Shown piece after piece: positions 18,393 to 27,207 of a stretch of 64,000 bases of DNA. Position numbers and translations under genes: made by a program. The stretch's first letter is position 1, and each line of letters starts with the position of its first letter. The stretch comes from Martelella lutilitoris (GTDB taxonomy: Bacteria > Pseudomonadota > Alphaproteobacteria > Rhizobiales > Rhizobiaceae). The stretch spans positions 248,001 through 312,000 of the forward strand of contig NZ_VCLB01000002.1 in the NCBI RefSeq assembly GCF_005924265.1. The letters run 5' to 3'. The notes beneath the pieces are model-generated. The model was not told the origin of the DNA and did no database searches. It saw nothing but the letters and a program-made list of their open reading frames with translations.

Positions 18393-19682
18393 CTAAAAGC
18401 GGTCGCGCAGCGCAAACCAGGTCAGGGCGAGAAACAGCAGGGGCTTCCTGAGCGGTCCGCCGCCCGGAAAGGATGGTATATCCAAATCCCGGTAAAGTTC
18501 CAGATCAAGCGAGCGCCCCGCGATCTCGTCTGCATAAAGCTTGCCGCAATAGTTTGACAGCATCACCCCGTGGCCGGAAAACCCGCCGATCGAGGTGACG
18601 CCGGGCATGATGTCGTGGACCAGCGGCCGGCGTGGCATGGTAATGCCGACGGAACCGCCCCAGGCATGGGTGATCTCGACATCCTTCAATTGCGGATAGA
18701 TTTCCGCGATCTGCCGCCTGAGATGCCGGGAAATATTCTTCGGATTGTCGGCGGAATAGACCTCGCGGCCGCCGAACAGCATTTCGCCCGTCGGCGCCTT
18801 GCGGAAATAGCGCACGACAAAGCGGCTGTCGTCGACGGATTCGCCGCCGGGCAGGATCTTGCGGTCCTTTTTCACGGGCGTCGTGGCCGCGATGAAAGAG
18901 CGGATCGGCATGATCTTCGCCGCCGTGGTCGGCTCCAGGTGGTCCTCGATATAGCCGTTGCAGGCAATTAGCACGCGTTCCGCCGTGATCTTGCCGCGGC
19001 CGGTATCAATGACGTTCTTGCCGTCGACGTGATCGATATTCTCCGCCTTGGTCATTTCATGCAGACGCGCGCCGGCAGCAGCCGCAGCCTTGGCAATGCC
19101 GACCAATAGTTTCAGCGGATGGATATGGCCGGTTCCGATATCACGAATGCCGCAGTAGAACCGGTCCGATCCGAGCCGCTCTGCCGTCTCAGCATCGCTC
19201 ATGAAGGAGAGATGCGGATAGTCGTAACGCTCGGCCAGCGTGTCGACATGGCGGCGATAGGTGTATTCCATGCCGCGCTTGTGGGCGACGCTGAGCTGGC
19301 CCGGCTTGAAATCGATATCGATCTTGTGCTTGCGGGCAAAATCGAGGAGGTGGGACTTGGCGTCCTCGGCGACGCGGAAGAAGGCCTGGGAGCGTTCCGC
19401 ACCGAGCTTTGTCTCAAGCTCCTCCGGCCACCAGTGCTGGCCGGTGCCGAGCTGTCCGCCGTTGCGCCCCGAGGCGCCGTCGCCGAAGCGGGCGGCATCG
19501 ATCAGCACCACGTCGACGCCGTCCTGCGCCAGCTGGCAGGCGGCCTGCAGCCCGGTGAAGCCGCCGCCGATGACGGCGACGTCCGCCGTTGTCGAACCGT
19601 CAAGCGCCGGGTAGGTCGGGCGTTCGGGAAGCGTCGCCTGATACCATGAAATTCCCGGGGCAATCGGGCTTTGCCAAACCAT
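18393..19682 (-). CDS. puuB: FAD-dependent amine oxidoreductase, gamma-glutamylputrescine oxidase-like (PuuB/OrdL)
   Basis: 429 aa DAO-family flavoprotein. The FAD-binding fold is at the N terminus (VAVIGGGFTGLQAACQLAQ, about 34-52), followed by GASGRNGGQLGTGQH, the stretch typical of PuuB-like enzymes. The C-terminal WGGSVGITMPRRP and GFSGHGVMLSNYCGK complete the pattern. It would oxidise gamma-glutamylputrescine or a related gamma-glutamyl amine. It lies 49 bp behind a PuuA-like synthetase on the same strand, and the pair resembles the start of the glutamylated putrescine pathway. PuuC and PuuD are not in view, so the substrate is inferred. Confidence 0.82.
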   Translation of the reverse strand: MVWQSPIAPGISWYQATLPERPTYPALDGSTTADVAVIGGGFTGLQAACQLAQDGVDVVLIDAARFGDGASGRNGGQLGTGQHWWPEELETKLGAERSQAFFRVAEDAKSHLLDFARKHKIDIDFKPGQLSVAHKRGMEYTYRRHVDTLAERYDYPHLSFMSDAETAERLGSDRFYCGIRDIGTGHIHPLKLLVGIAKAAAAAGARLHEMTKAENIDHVDGKNVIDTGRGKITAERVLIACNGYIEDHLEPTTAAKIMPIRSFIAATTPVKKDRKILPGGESVDDSRFVVRYFRKAPTGEMLFGGREVYSADNPKNISRHLRRQIAEIYPQLKDVEITHAWGGSVGITMPRRPLVHDIMPGVTSIGGFSGHGVMLSNYCGKLYADEIAGRSLDLELYRDLDIPSFPGGGPLRKPLLFLALTWFALRDRF

Positions 19683-19731
19683 TATCTCAATCGCTCCATG
19701 CTCTTAGTTAACGTCTTTGCCTGCCACATTA

Positions 19732-21189
19732 TCACACGTGAAGCAGCAGGAATTCTCTCTCCCAGGGGCTGATCACCTGCATGAAGGTCTCGAACTCCCC
19801 GCGTTTGATGCCGCCGTAAAGATCGATGAACTCGCGTGAGAGAACCGGCCCGAGCGCCAGTTCGCCCTCCATCAGCGCCAGCGCCTCAAGCAGGCCGCGC
19901 GGCAGGTCGATCGCCCCCTCATTGGCGGTATCGCCGGTCGGGGCGGACGGGTCCACCAGATTTTCGATGCCGAGATAGCCGCAGGCAAGCGAGGCGGCAA
20001 GGGCGAGATAGGGATTGGCATCCGAGCTCGGCAGCCGGTTTTCCACACGTCTTGCCGCAGCATCGGAAACGGGAATACGGAAGGCCGTGGTGCGGTTGTC
20101 ATAGCCCCAGGCCGTATTGACCGGGCAGGCCATGTCCGGCGTCAGCCGCCGATAGGAGTTCACATAGGGCGCCATCATCACCAGTGTGGCCGGCACATAT
20201 TTCTGCATGCCGCCGATGAAGTGGAAGAATTCGGGCGAGGGCTCGCCGTTCTCGAGCGAGAACACGTTGCGGCCGGTCTCGATATCGACCACCGACTGAT
20301 GGATGTGCATCGCCGAGCCCGGCTGGCCCTGCATGGGCTTGGCCATGAAGGTGGCGAAGGTGCCGTGCTTGGTCGCGGCCTCGCGAATGGTGCGCTTGAA
20401 GTAGAACACCTGGTCGGCAAGCTCCAGCGGATCGCCGTGCCTGAGGTTGATCTCGAGCTGGGCCGGTCCCTCCTCGTGGATCAGCGTGTCGATCTCCAGC
20501 CCCTGAGCCTCGCAGAAATGGTAGATGTCGTCGATCAGTTCGTCGAATTCGTTGATGCCGGCGATCGAATAGGCCTGGCCGGCGACGATCGGACGGCCCG
20601 AACGGCCGACGGGCGGGGTCAACGGCAGGTCCGGGTCGTCATTCTTGGCGACGAGATAGAACTCGATTTCAGGCGCCACCACCGGCCGCCAGCCGCGTTT
20701 CTCGTAAAGCTCGACCACGCGCTTGAGCACGTTGCGCGGGGTATAGGGCACTTCCTCGCCGTCGGCGCCGACGACATCGCAGATCACCTGCGCGGTGGGG
20801 TCGGTTTCCCACGGCACCGCCGTCAGCGTCGAGAGATCGGGCACCAGCTTGAGGTCGCTGTCGCGGGGTTCGTAACGGAAACTGCCGCTCTCGTCGGGAT
20901 ATTCGCCGGAGATCGTGTGGCGATAGAGCGCCGAGGGCAGGGCAAGCGAGGTGTTGGAGGTGAATTTCGAGGACGGCATCATCTTGCCGCGCGGCACGCC
21001 GGCGAGATCCGGTGTGATGCATTCGATATCCTCGATGCCGCGCTGCTTCAGCCATCGGGCTGCGGCTTTCCAGTCTTCCACGCCGCGCGGCGGCGAGGCG
21101 GCGGCGGGCGTCGCGGGCTTCTTGGCCCGCTTGGCCTTGCTGGTCGGTGTTCTGCTTGCGGCTTTGATGGTCGTTTTTTTTGCTGGCAT
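19732..21189 (-). CDS. puuA: Glutamine synthetase family protein, gamma-glutamylputrescine synthetase-like (PuuA)
   Basis: 485 aa from Met at 21189. GS-fold enzyme that would ligate glutamate to an amine with ATP. Visible: IEDIECITPDLAGVPRGKMM near the N terminus, EFYLVAKN, EEGPAQLEINLRHGDPL, KPMQGQPGSAMHIHQS and RTTAFRIPVSDAAARRVENR. This set is typical of the PuuA branch rather than assimilatory GlnA. An N-terminal Lys/Ala/Pro-rich extension of about 35 residues precedes the domain. The start is uncertain: Met at 21258 is also possible and neither has a strong ribosome site. It is divergent from the YhiN-like gene with a 124-bp shared promoter region. Confidence 0.82.
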   Translation of the reverse strand: MPAKKTTIKAASRTPTSKAKRAKKPATPAAASPPRGVEDWKAAARWLKQRGIEDIECITPDLAGVPRGKMMPSSKFTSNTSLALPSALYRHTISGEYPDESGSFRYEPRDSDLKLVPDLSTLTAVPWETDPTAQVICDVVGADGEEVPYTPRNVLKRVVELYEKRGWRPVVAPEIEFYLVAKNDDPDLPLTPPVGRSGRPIVAGQAYSIAGINEFDELIDDIYHFCEAQGLEIDTLIHEEGPAQLEINLRHGDPLELADQVFYFKRTIREAATKHGTFATFMAKPMQGQPGSAMHIHQSVVDIETGRNVFSLENGEPSPEFFHFIGGMQKYVPATLVMMAPYVNSYRRLTPDMACPVNTAWGYDNRTTAFRIPVSDAAARRVENRLPSSDANPYLALAASLACGYLGIENLVDPSAPTGDTANEGAIDLPRGLLEALALMEGELALGPVLSREFIDLYGGIKRGEFETFMQVISPWEREFLLLHV

Positions 21190-21313
21190 TTCTCTGACCG
21201 GTTTGTCATTGCGCGTGAGCGTATCATAACCACGGCGTGCGTCTTGGCGAGGGGGCATGTTGACTTTCTCTTCGCCCTTGGGAACAGATTCACACAGCAA
21301 CAGGCAGAAAGTC

Positions 21314-22492
21314 ATGGGTGAATTCGATGTGATCATTGTCGGCGCAGGCGCTGCGGGCCTGATGTGCGCCGCACGCGCAGGACGGCGTGGCCGCAAGGTG
21401 CTTCTCGTCGATCACGCGAAAAAGCCTGGTGAAAAGATCCGCATCTCCGGCGGCGGACGCTGTAATTTCACCAATACCGGCGCCGGCCCGCAGAACTTCC
21501 TGAGCGAGAATCCGCATTTCGCCAAATCGGCGCTCGCGCGCTTCACGCCGGCCGATTTCATCGCGATGGTGGACCGCCACAAGATCGCCTGGCACGAGAA
21601 GACGCTCGGGCAGCTTTTCTGCGACGGCTCGGCGAGAGAGATCATCGCCATGCTGCTGGCCGAATGTCGGGCCGGCAATGTCGAGATCAGGCTGGAGACC
21701 TCCGTTGCCGGTCTCGAATATTCGGGCAGTCGCTTCCGGCTCTCGCTGGACGGAAAACCGGCCTCGGCGCGCGCGCTGGTGATCGCCACCGGCGGCAAGT
21801 CCATTCCGAAAATGGGGGCGACCGGCTTTGCCTACGAGATCGCCGAGCGCTTCGGCATCCGTGTGATCGAACCGCGACCGGGGCTTGTGCCCTTCACGCT
21901 CGATCCGGGCCTTCAAAGTGAGTTGCAGCCGCTTGCGGGCATCGGCGTTCCGGTGGAGATCATCAGCGGCAAGGGGCGTTTCAACGAGGCGATGCTGTTT
22001 ACCCATCGCGGCCTTTCCGGTCCCGCCGTGCTGCAGGTTTCCTCCTACTGGTCGCCCGGCGATACGGTGACGGTGAAGATCAGGCCCGATCTCGCCCTCG
22101 ACGATGTGCTGACGGCGGCAAAGCGCGAAAACGGAAGGCAGGGCGCCGCAAGCGCGCTTGCCACCCAGCTGCCGAAACGGCTGGCGCAGTATTTCGCCGA
22201 TCGCGCCGGCATGACGGGCCACCTTGCCGATCTTTCGGACAAGGCGCTGGCACGTCTGGCGTCTTCGATTCAGGACTGGTGCTTCAAGCCTGCCGGAACC
22301 GAAGGCTACCGCACGGCGGAGGTCACGCTCGGCGGCATCGATACCAAGGCGCTGTCGTCAAAGACGATGGAAGCTCTGGCGGTGCCGGGCCTCTACTTCA
22401 TCGGCGAATGCGTCGACGTCACCGGATGGCTGGGCGGCTACAATTTCCAGTGGGCCTGGGCCTCGGGCGTTGCGGCCGGTGATGCGATCTGA
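21314..22492 (+). CDS. YhiN/HI0933-type NAD(P)/FAD-dependent oxidoreductase
   Basis: 392 aa flavoprotein of the HI0933-like (COG2081) family. The dinucleotide-binding motif VIIVGAGAAGLMCAARAGRRG is at the very N terminus, then KIRISGGGRCNFTN (about 47), VIATGGKSIPKMGATG (mid) and the C-terminal GLYFIGECVDVTGWLGGYNFQWA. These are diagnostic of the family; its physiological substrate is unknown. The ATG at 21314 begins exactly at the FAD fold; a longer reading from 21257 overlaps the puuA promoter and is not needed. Confidence 0.85.
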   Translation: MGEFDVIIVGAGAAGLMCAARAGRRGRKVLLVDHAKKPGEKIRISGGGRCNFTNTGAGPQNFLSENPHFAKSALARFTPADFIAMVDRHKIAWHEKTLGQLFCDGSAREIIAMLLAECRAGNVEIRLETSVAGLEYSGSRFRLSLDGKPASARALVIATGGKSIPKMGATGFAYEIAERFGIRVIEPRPGLVPFTLDPGLQSELQPLAGIGVPVEIISGKGRFNEAMLFTHRGLSGPAVLQVSSYWSPGDTVTVKIRPDLALDDVLTAAKRENGRQGAASALATQLPKRLAQYFADRAGMTGHLADLSDKALARLASSIQDWCFKPAGTEGYRTAEVTLGGIDTKALSSKTMEALAVPGLYFIGECVDVTGWLGGYNFQWAWASGVAAGDAI

Positions 22493-22661
22493 ACAGCCCG
22501 GCAACACATTCGGCGAAATGCTTGATCCGTCGGCCCGACCTTCTCCAGGAAGCGGGAAGCGATTCGGAAAACTGTGCGTAGTATTCCTCTTCCGAAAGCG
22601 GCCTGGTTCCCAGCGAACAGTGAAGGCCGAGCAGCCTCATGGGTACAAATTTGCGTGTCAT
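22419..22661 (-). CDS. Possible small hypothetical protein convergent with the YhiN-like gene
   Basis: 80 aa ORF in the 348-bp gap 22493-22840, its last 74 bp overlapping the end of the flavoprotein gene on the opposite strand. In favour: an ATG with GGAG at about 9-10 nt and a balanced N-terminal half (MRLLGLHCSLGTRPLSEEEY). Against: the last quarter is a Pro/Arg-rich read-through of another gene's antisense strand, and I know no family. Treat as tentative. Nothing else is seen in this gap apart from the dyad at 22825-22856. Confidence 0.25.
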   Translation of the reverse strand: MTRKFVPMRLLGLHCSLGTRPLSEEEYYAQFSESLPASWRRSGRRIKHFAECVAGLFRSHHRPQRPRPRPTGNCSRPAIR

Positions 22662-22824
22662 GGCAAGTCACTCCCGGCGGTCACATGAGGGCCGCTCAAG
22701 ACCTGTCGGTGACCGCGCTCTCTTTGCGGTGGTGCCGGAAAAGAGGTTTTGCGGCCCGGCATCGCCCTCTTGAAATGCTGGAGACATACCAATCAAAATT
22801 GCCCTTTGATATCCGGTAGAATGC

Positions 22825-22856
22825 AGGGTATTTTTCACTGATGAAAAATATTCCCT
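22825..22856 (+). promoter_or_regulatory. Inverted repeat over the LysR-gene start codon
   Basis: TATTTTTCA (22829-22837) and TGAAAAATA (22842-22850) form a perfect 9-bp inverted repeat around CTGA; AGGG (22825-22828) and CCCT (22853-22856) extend it by 4 bp past a 2-nt bulge. The ATG (22841-22843) sits in the loop and the first stem base pairs. As DNA it is a candidate autoregulatory operator; as RNA it could hide the start codon. Confidence 0.55.
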
Positions 22857-23731
22857 GGTCCTACTATCAGCTTTTCATTGCCGTGACCCGCCATGGCGGA
22901 TTGAGCGGCGCCGCGGCGGAGCACGGCGTTAGTCCCGCCACGGCCGGCCGGCACATGCTCGATCTCGAACACCGTCTCGGGCGTTCGCTCTTCGTGCGCA
23001 GCCAGCGCGGCTACAGCCTGACACCGGAAGGCGAGACCCTGAACGCCTTGCTGACGGGTGCGTTCGGCAGCTTCCGCAGGATTGATGACTGGCGCGGCGA
23101 GGCGGCGGCGCCTGAACTGGTCCGCCTGGCGTTCGGCACCTGGAACGCCTTTCTCATTTCCGCGCATATCGGCGAGATTTGTCGCGAGGACGACCCGTTC
23201 CGCCTGCAGCTGCTTGTCGGCGAAGCCCGCGCGAGCCTCGCACACAGGGAAAACGACATCGGCATCCGCTCCTTCGAACCCGAAGAGAGTAACCTAGCGG
23301 CCCAGAGGCTCGGCTCCGTCGCCTATGCGCCGTTCAGGTCAAGGAACGCGCCGCCCTTGGCGCGAGAGCGCTGGATCGCCGTCACCCGAGAGGAGGCGAT
23401 TTCGCACTACCTCAGATGGCCGCACCTGGTCCGGCCGGCGGACATTGCTCTCACGGCAAGCCGTCCGCGGACGATGCTCGACCTTGTCGAGGCGGGCGCC
23501 GGCATCGCGGTCCTGCCCTGCTTCATCGGCGATACAAATCAGCGCCTCGTGCGGGCGGGCCCGATTATCGATGAACTGGAGCATCCGCAGTGGCTCGTGC
23601 TTCATGACGACGATCGGCATCGACGCGCCGTGCGGCGCGTGGCCGACCGTCTGGCGAAGTTCATGAAGGCGCGGGCGGCGCTTTATGCGGGCAAAAGGGC
23701 GGAGACGGACGGCTGGAGCAACACGGGATGA
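22841..23731 (+). CDS. LysR-family transcriptional regulator
   Basis: 296 aa. The winged HTH is at the N terminus (YYQLFIAVTRHGGLSGAAAEHGVSPATAGRHM, residues about 8-39), followed by an effector domain that is rather divergent (LRLAFGTWNAF-type start near residue 95). A LysR start must be at or very near 22841 because the HTH begins at residue 8, even though no good Shine-Dalgarno is seen and the codon lies inside a strong inverted repeat. Targets are unknown; the nearest gene downstream is an outer-membrane protein in the same direction, with an AT-rich 173-bp spacer. Confidence 0.85.
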   Translation: MKNIPWSYYQLFIAVTRHGGLSGAAAEHGVSPATAGRHMLDLEHRLGRSLFVRSQRGYSLTPEGETLNALLTGAFGSFRRIDDWRGEAAAPELVRLAFGTWNAFLISAHIGEICREDDPFRLQLLVGEARASLAHRENDIGIRSFEPEESNLAAQRLGSVAYAPFRSRNAPPLARERWIAVTREEAISHYLRWPHLVRPADIALTASRPRTMLDLVEAGAGIAVLPCFIGDTNQRLVRAGPIIDELEHPQWLVLHDDDRHRRAVRRVADRLAKFMKARAALYAGKRAETDGWSNTG

Positions 23732-23904
23732 CGTCGATCATCCGCGTTACAAAAATATCACATGGTCAGTGAAAACCGGTATTTTGCGGCCTACCGAGAA
23801 TGTCAGCGTTGTCAAAGCTTGAACCCCGTAAATCTTACAAATTAGAAATACTTAATAAAATCGCTCTAAACCGGGCAAGGAATGGGTCAAAGCAGGGAAT
23901 TGGA

Positions 23905-24546
23905 ATGCTTCATACAAGAAACGGCGTGCGCAGAAATCTTCTCTCCATCATCGTCTCGACCGCGGTGCTATCCGCCGTCGCAGCCTCAGCCAATGCCCAG
24001 GAACTGGCCATCGAGCCGTCGGCGGGTACGCTCGGCGTCGGCCTCACGGGCATCTACAAGCTGAATGAGAGCGTCGGCTTCAGCGGCACGGTCGCGGGTT
24101 TCAGCTACGAACCTTCGGGCACCTATGAAGGCGCTCAATACGAAGGCACGTTCAAGGTGCTGACGGTCGGTGCAACGGTCGACTATTATGTCAACCAGTC
24201 GGATTTCCGTATTTCGGTCGGGGCGCGCTATACGGACGACAACGCCAAGGGCACGTTCTCGATGTACAATCCCTATCTCGGCATCGAGGAAACGGCCCAG
24301 GTGAAGGTAACGCCTGAATATGATTTCCAGCCTTATTTCGGCATCGGCTATGACGCCGACCTCAATGAACGGATCTCGCTGGATTTCTCGCTGGGCGCCT
24401 ATTACATGGGCACACCCAACGTCCAGGAAAGCTGGTCGGGAACGGTCTACCAGCCGCTGCAGGACAGCATCAATGATTTCCGTGAAGCGGCGAAGGACTA
24501 CAAGTTCTACCCGGTTGCCCAGGTCGGCCTTCGCTTCCGTTTCTGA
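23905..24546 (+). CDS. Outer-membrane beta-barrel protein, family not identified
   Basis: 213 aa from the ATG at 23905, preceded by AGGGA. An upstream in-frame ATG at 23800 adds 35 unlikely Lys/Arg-rich residues. The N terminus is a signal peptide (about LLSIIVSTAVLSAVAASANAQ). The mature part has alternating strands with aromatic girdles (VDYYVNQSDFRISVGARY, YFGIGYDADLNERISLDFSLGAYYM) and ends in LRFRF with terminal Phe, the BAM recognition pattern. The arrangement resembles OmpW/Omp-beta-brl proteins, but I cannot assign a subfamily. A terminator follows at 24567. Confidence 0.75.
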   Translation: MLHTRNGVRRNLLSIIVSTAVLSAVAASANAQELAIEPSAGTLGVGLTGIYKLNESVGFSGTVAGFSYEPSGTYEGAQYEGTFKVLTVGATVDYYVNQSDFRISVGARYTDDNAKGTFSMYNPYLGIEETAQVKVTPEYDFQPYFGIGYDADLNERISLDFSLGAYYMGTPNVQESWSGTVYQPLQDSINDFREAAKDYKFYPVAQVGLRFRF

Positions 24547-24566
24547 CGTGGCGGACAATCAGACAT

Positions 24567-24594
24567 GAAGGCGCGGCTTGGCTTCGCCTTTTTT
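24567..24594 (+). terminator. Terminator after the beta-barrel gene
   Basis: AAGGCG (24568-24573) and CGCCTT (24585-24590) form the stem, followed by a TTTTTT run. It lies 20 bp past the stop and faces the convergent asmA-like gene. Confidence 0.75.
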
Positions 24595-24616
24595 GTGTCA
24601 GGGCGGGCGGGTCTTG

Positions 24617-26431
24617 CTATTCGAGCAGATCAGCGGGCGTCTCGACCCGCCGCGCCAGCGCGGCCAGCGCATTGCCGCTGATCCTGACGGAGACCGGCTC
24701 CTCGTCGGCATTCCTGCTCCAGCGCGTCAGCATCGCCTCGATCTGTCCGGTGCCGATATCGACATCGCCCTCAAGCCGCACCCGGCCGTCTGCCGTTTCC
24801 ATGACCATCCTGTCGAGGTGGACCGTGGTCCCGGATATGCTGCCAGCGCCCGAGACAGAGGCAAAGGCAAAGGGTTCGCGCTTCAGCGGCGAGAATGCGA
24901 AATTGTTGCTTGTCGCGGCGGATTGCAGAATGTCGCCGAGATCGAGCCAGGTGAGGCTTCCGCCGCGCCCGGAAAACCTGAACCGGCCGGTCAGCCCGTC
25001 CGTGACGCCCTTGCCCAGCGGCAGCCGGGCCTCATAGGACATTTCCAGGTCGAAATGATCGCTTTCGAGCGGTACGCTGAAACCCATCTGCTTGAAAAGC
25101 GGGGCCGAGCGCACGTTTTCCGCATTCATGCGGACCGTGGCAGCGCCGTCATTGCGCACGGCAAGGTGGGCAAACAGTGAGCCGTCATCAAGCTGGCTGT
25201 CCGCGATGTCGAAACTGGTCTGTGTGTCTGTGCGGATGATGCTGGCGGCGACATCGCGAAGGGTCACGTCCGACAGCCTGACGTTTCCCGCCGAAACGCG
25301 CAGGTCGAGGTCAGGCAGCGGCAGGCCATCGTCATCTACCCCGTCCTTGGGGGGAGCGACCGCATCGATCCAGCCCGCGAGCGAGGATTGCGCGTCACGC
25401 AGCGATATTTCCTGAAATGCCATGGTCGCGGAAATCCCGACCGGTCCGTCCGGCGAGGAGGGAACGATGTCGAGAACGCCGTTCCCCTTGGCGGCGCCGA
25501 TCGTCAGGTCCACCGGGGAAAAGCGCAGCGAACCGCCGCTGCGTGAGACCTTGCCGTTCAGGGAAGCGTTGTCGACATTGCGCAACAGGCTCGATTCGAC
25601 GCCCATCCTCGCCATCAATTCCTGCAGCGCACTCGTGGAGAGCGAGAATGTGCCGTCCAGCAGGTAGGGGCGGCTGCTGGAGGCCGTGCCGTCAAACCGG
25701 ATATTCGCCGTCTGGCTGGTGATGGAGAGATTGACCGACGAGGCGTCGCCGGCGATGAGCGCCGCCGCCTTGCCGGCCTCAAGCGAAAATGTCGTGTCGC
25801 GCTCGGCGAGGATCGCCGATCCGGAAAGGCGGGCTCTGCCGGAAAGGGTCGGCCAGTCAAGCTCGGCGTTGACGCCCTTGACAACGCGTGTCTCGCCTTT
25901 GTCAGTAAAACCGAGCGTGCTGTTGGTCACCGAGAGCGCGCCGGGGCCTTGGCTGCTGCCGGACGCATCCTGCCCGTCGCGCAAGTCGGCGATCGTCCGG
26001 CCCAGTGCGTTTGCCGCCGGCCCTGTCGTCTCGTCCGGCTGTTCAAGAATGATCACCGCGCCGTCGAGCTTCAGGTCGGAGAAGGACGGATTGCCCGAAA
26101 GAGCGCCGATGAAGCCGAAATTGGCGACAAGCCGCGCGCTGTTGCCGTAGATCAGCGGACCGGCGCGGTCAGGCCGGACAACGGAAACGACCGATGCCGT
26201 TATTCTCGGGCGCGGCCAGTAGCTGATATCAAGATCGCCGCTGATGGTTGCCGGCGCGCCGAGCCAGCCGGAGAGTTCCTCTTCCAGACTGTCGGCCATG
26301 GCTTGCGGCGTGATGATGAAGGGGACCAGATGGTAGACCGCCACGCCGGATAGGAGCACGACCGCCAGGAGGATACGCAACGGACGCCCCATGCGCCTGT
26401 TCGAACGCTTGGATTTCCTGGGATTTTTCAT
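24617..26431 (-). CDS. AsmA family protein
   Basis: 604 aa. The N terminus has a basic stretch (MKNPRKSKRSNRRMGRPLR) then one membrane helix (ILLAVVLLSGVAVYHLVPFII), then a long beta-rich periplasmic part. LGAPATISGDLDISYWPRPRI near residue 56 is the typical start of an AsmA/bridge-like repeat domain, and the C-terminal SGRGGSLTWLDLGDIL, and EGDVDIGTGQIEAML are also family-like. AsmA-like proteins are thought to act in phospholipid transport to, or assembly of, the outer membrane. Monocistronic, divergent from cspA. Confidence 0.88.
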   Translation of the reverse strand: MKNPRKSKRSNRRMGRPLRILLAVVLLSGVAVYHLVPFIITPQAMADSLEEELSGWLGAPATISGDLDISYWPRPRITASVVSVVRPDRAGPLIYGNSARLVANFGFIGALSGNPSFSDLKLDGAVIILEQPDETTGPAANALGRTIADLRDGQDASGSSQGPGALSVTNSTLGFTDKGETRVVKGVNAELDWPTLSGRARLSGSAILAERDTTFSLEAGKAAALIAGDASSVNLSITSQTANIRFDGTASSSRPYLLDGTFSLSTSALQELMARMGVESSLLRNVDNASLNGKVSRSGGSLRFSPVDLTIGAAKGNGVLDIVPSSPDGPVGISATMAFQEISLRDAQSSLAGWIDAVAPPKDGVDDDGLPLPDLDLRVSAGNVRLSDVTLRDVAASIIRTDTQTSFDIADSQLDDGSLFAHLAVRNDGAATVRMNAENVRSAPLFKQMGFSVPLESDHFDLEMSYEARLPLGKGVTDGLTGRFRFSGRGGSLTWLDLGDILQSAATSNNFAFSPLKREPFAFASVSGAGSISGTTVHLDRMVMETADGRVRLEGDVDIGTGQIEAMLTRWSRNADEEPVSVRISGNALAALARRVETPADLLE

Positions 26432-26831
26432 TGGGGCGCGTCTTTACTTGCTGAGATCATTGTGGGGCGATAGCGGAAAATCGGGGTTGATACAATCACC
26501 AAGGTTTTTCGGCGCGAAGGAGCCGACCCCGAACCGGATGAATGTCAATAACACGGAAAGAATAACGTGCATCTGGAGTTCGCGACAATCAAAAGATGTT
26601 CTGGCGGCACGCGCGGCTATAAAAAAAGTCCTGCCATTGCCGTCTTGGACGGTGAAAGGGGTTAATTCCGGCCCTGCCATTGCAATCTGCCCGGCAAGCG
26701 CTTATATCTCCGTCATCGACCATTGCTTGCGACGTTGTCCGAGAGCCTTGTGGCTCCGTCTGATTTCCTCTCAAAATCGATCTAATTCCGCGAGGTATTG
26801 CGGAAATCACGACGATTGAAAGGAAATCGTT
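26432..26831. promoter_or_regulatory. asmA-cspA intergenic region with structured cspA leader
   Basis: 400 bp without a supported gene. On the plus side, two perfect small hairpins lie in the probable cspA leader: GAGCC-TTGT-GGCTC (26743-26756) and TTCCGC-GAGGTATT-GCGGAA (26786-26805), 27-89 nt before the ATG. On the minus strand GTCC (26647-26650) and GGAC (26628-26631) enclose a 13-nt dyad (26640-26652), followed by seven Ts (26621-26627), a terminator-like element with no known gene in front of it. An 11-mer, CCTGCCATTGC, occurs twice (26630 and 26674 areas). Confidence 0.4.
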
Positions 26832-27041
26832 ATGAATAATGGCACCGTTAAATGGTTCAATGCCACCAAGGGCTTTGGCTTTATCCAGCCTGACGATGGC
26901 AGCACGGACGTGTTTGTGCATATTTCTGCCGTGGAGCGCGCTGGTTTGCAGTCGCTGAATGACGGGCAGAAGCTTCGTTACGACATTGTCCGCGACAATC
27001 GCTCTGGAAAGAGCGCGGCCGACAACCTTCAGGCGGCTTGA
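26832..27041 (+). CDS. cspA: CspA-family cold-shock protein
   Basis: 69 aa single cold-shock domain. RNA-binding motifs are KGFGFI (RNP1, about 14-19) and VFVHIS (RNP2, about 28-33); the start [15 protein letters not shown] is canonical. It acts as an RNA chaperone or antiterminator. AAAGGAAA about 7 nt upstream of the ATG is the ribosome site. rpsU follows 245 bp downstream on the same strand, and the spacer carries a repeated element and a terminator. Whether it is cold-induced cannot be read from sequence. Confidence 0.95.
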   Translation: MNNGTVKWFNATKGFGFIQPDDGSTDVFVHISAVERAGLQSLNDGQKLRYDIVRDNRSGKSAADNLQAA

Positions 27042-27058
27042 TGATTTGCTTTCCCGGT

Positions 27059-27165
27059 TGACCACGGATGTACTGGCAGCCGGATCGTGCAAGACGAAAA
27101 TTCTTCGTCATTTCAAGCCCGACGTAATTTGTCATCGCTGTCGCTGACCACGGATGTACTGGCAG
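27059..27165 (+). repeat. Duplicated 21-bp element in the cspA-rpsU spacer
   Basis: The same 21 bases occur at 27059-27079 and 27145-27165 (core ACCACGGATGTACTGGCAG), 86 bp apart. Between them is a perfect hairpin, GACGAA-AATTC-TTCGTC (27093-27109). The second copy ends 12 bp before the terminator at 27178. The arrangement suggests a structured 3' UTR or small RNA behind cspA rather than chance; its role is unknown. Confidence 0.7.
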
Positions 27166-27177
27166 TGACAACAGAGG

Positions 27178-27207
27178 AGGTCGGGTCATTTCCCGGCCTT
27201 TTTGTTT
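27178..27207 (+). terminator. Terminator between cspA and rpsU
   Basis: AGGTCGGG (27178-27185) pairs with CCCGGCCT (27192-27199), with one G-T pair, then TTTTTTGTTTT. It should end the cspA transcript and so separate it from rpsU, which has its own leader of about 80 nt. Confidence 0.8.

Noticed and set aside
26444-26680. 78-codon minus-strand ORF between cspA and asmA
   Set aside because: Poor start context and spans the minus-strand terminator-like element; composition not convincing.
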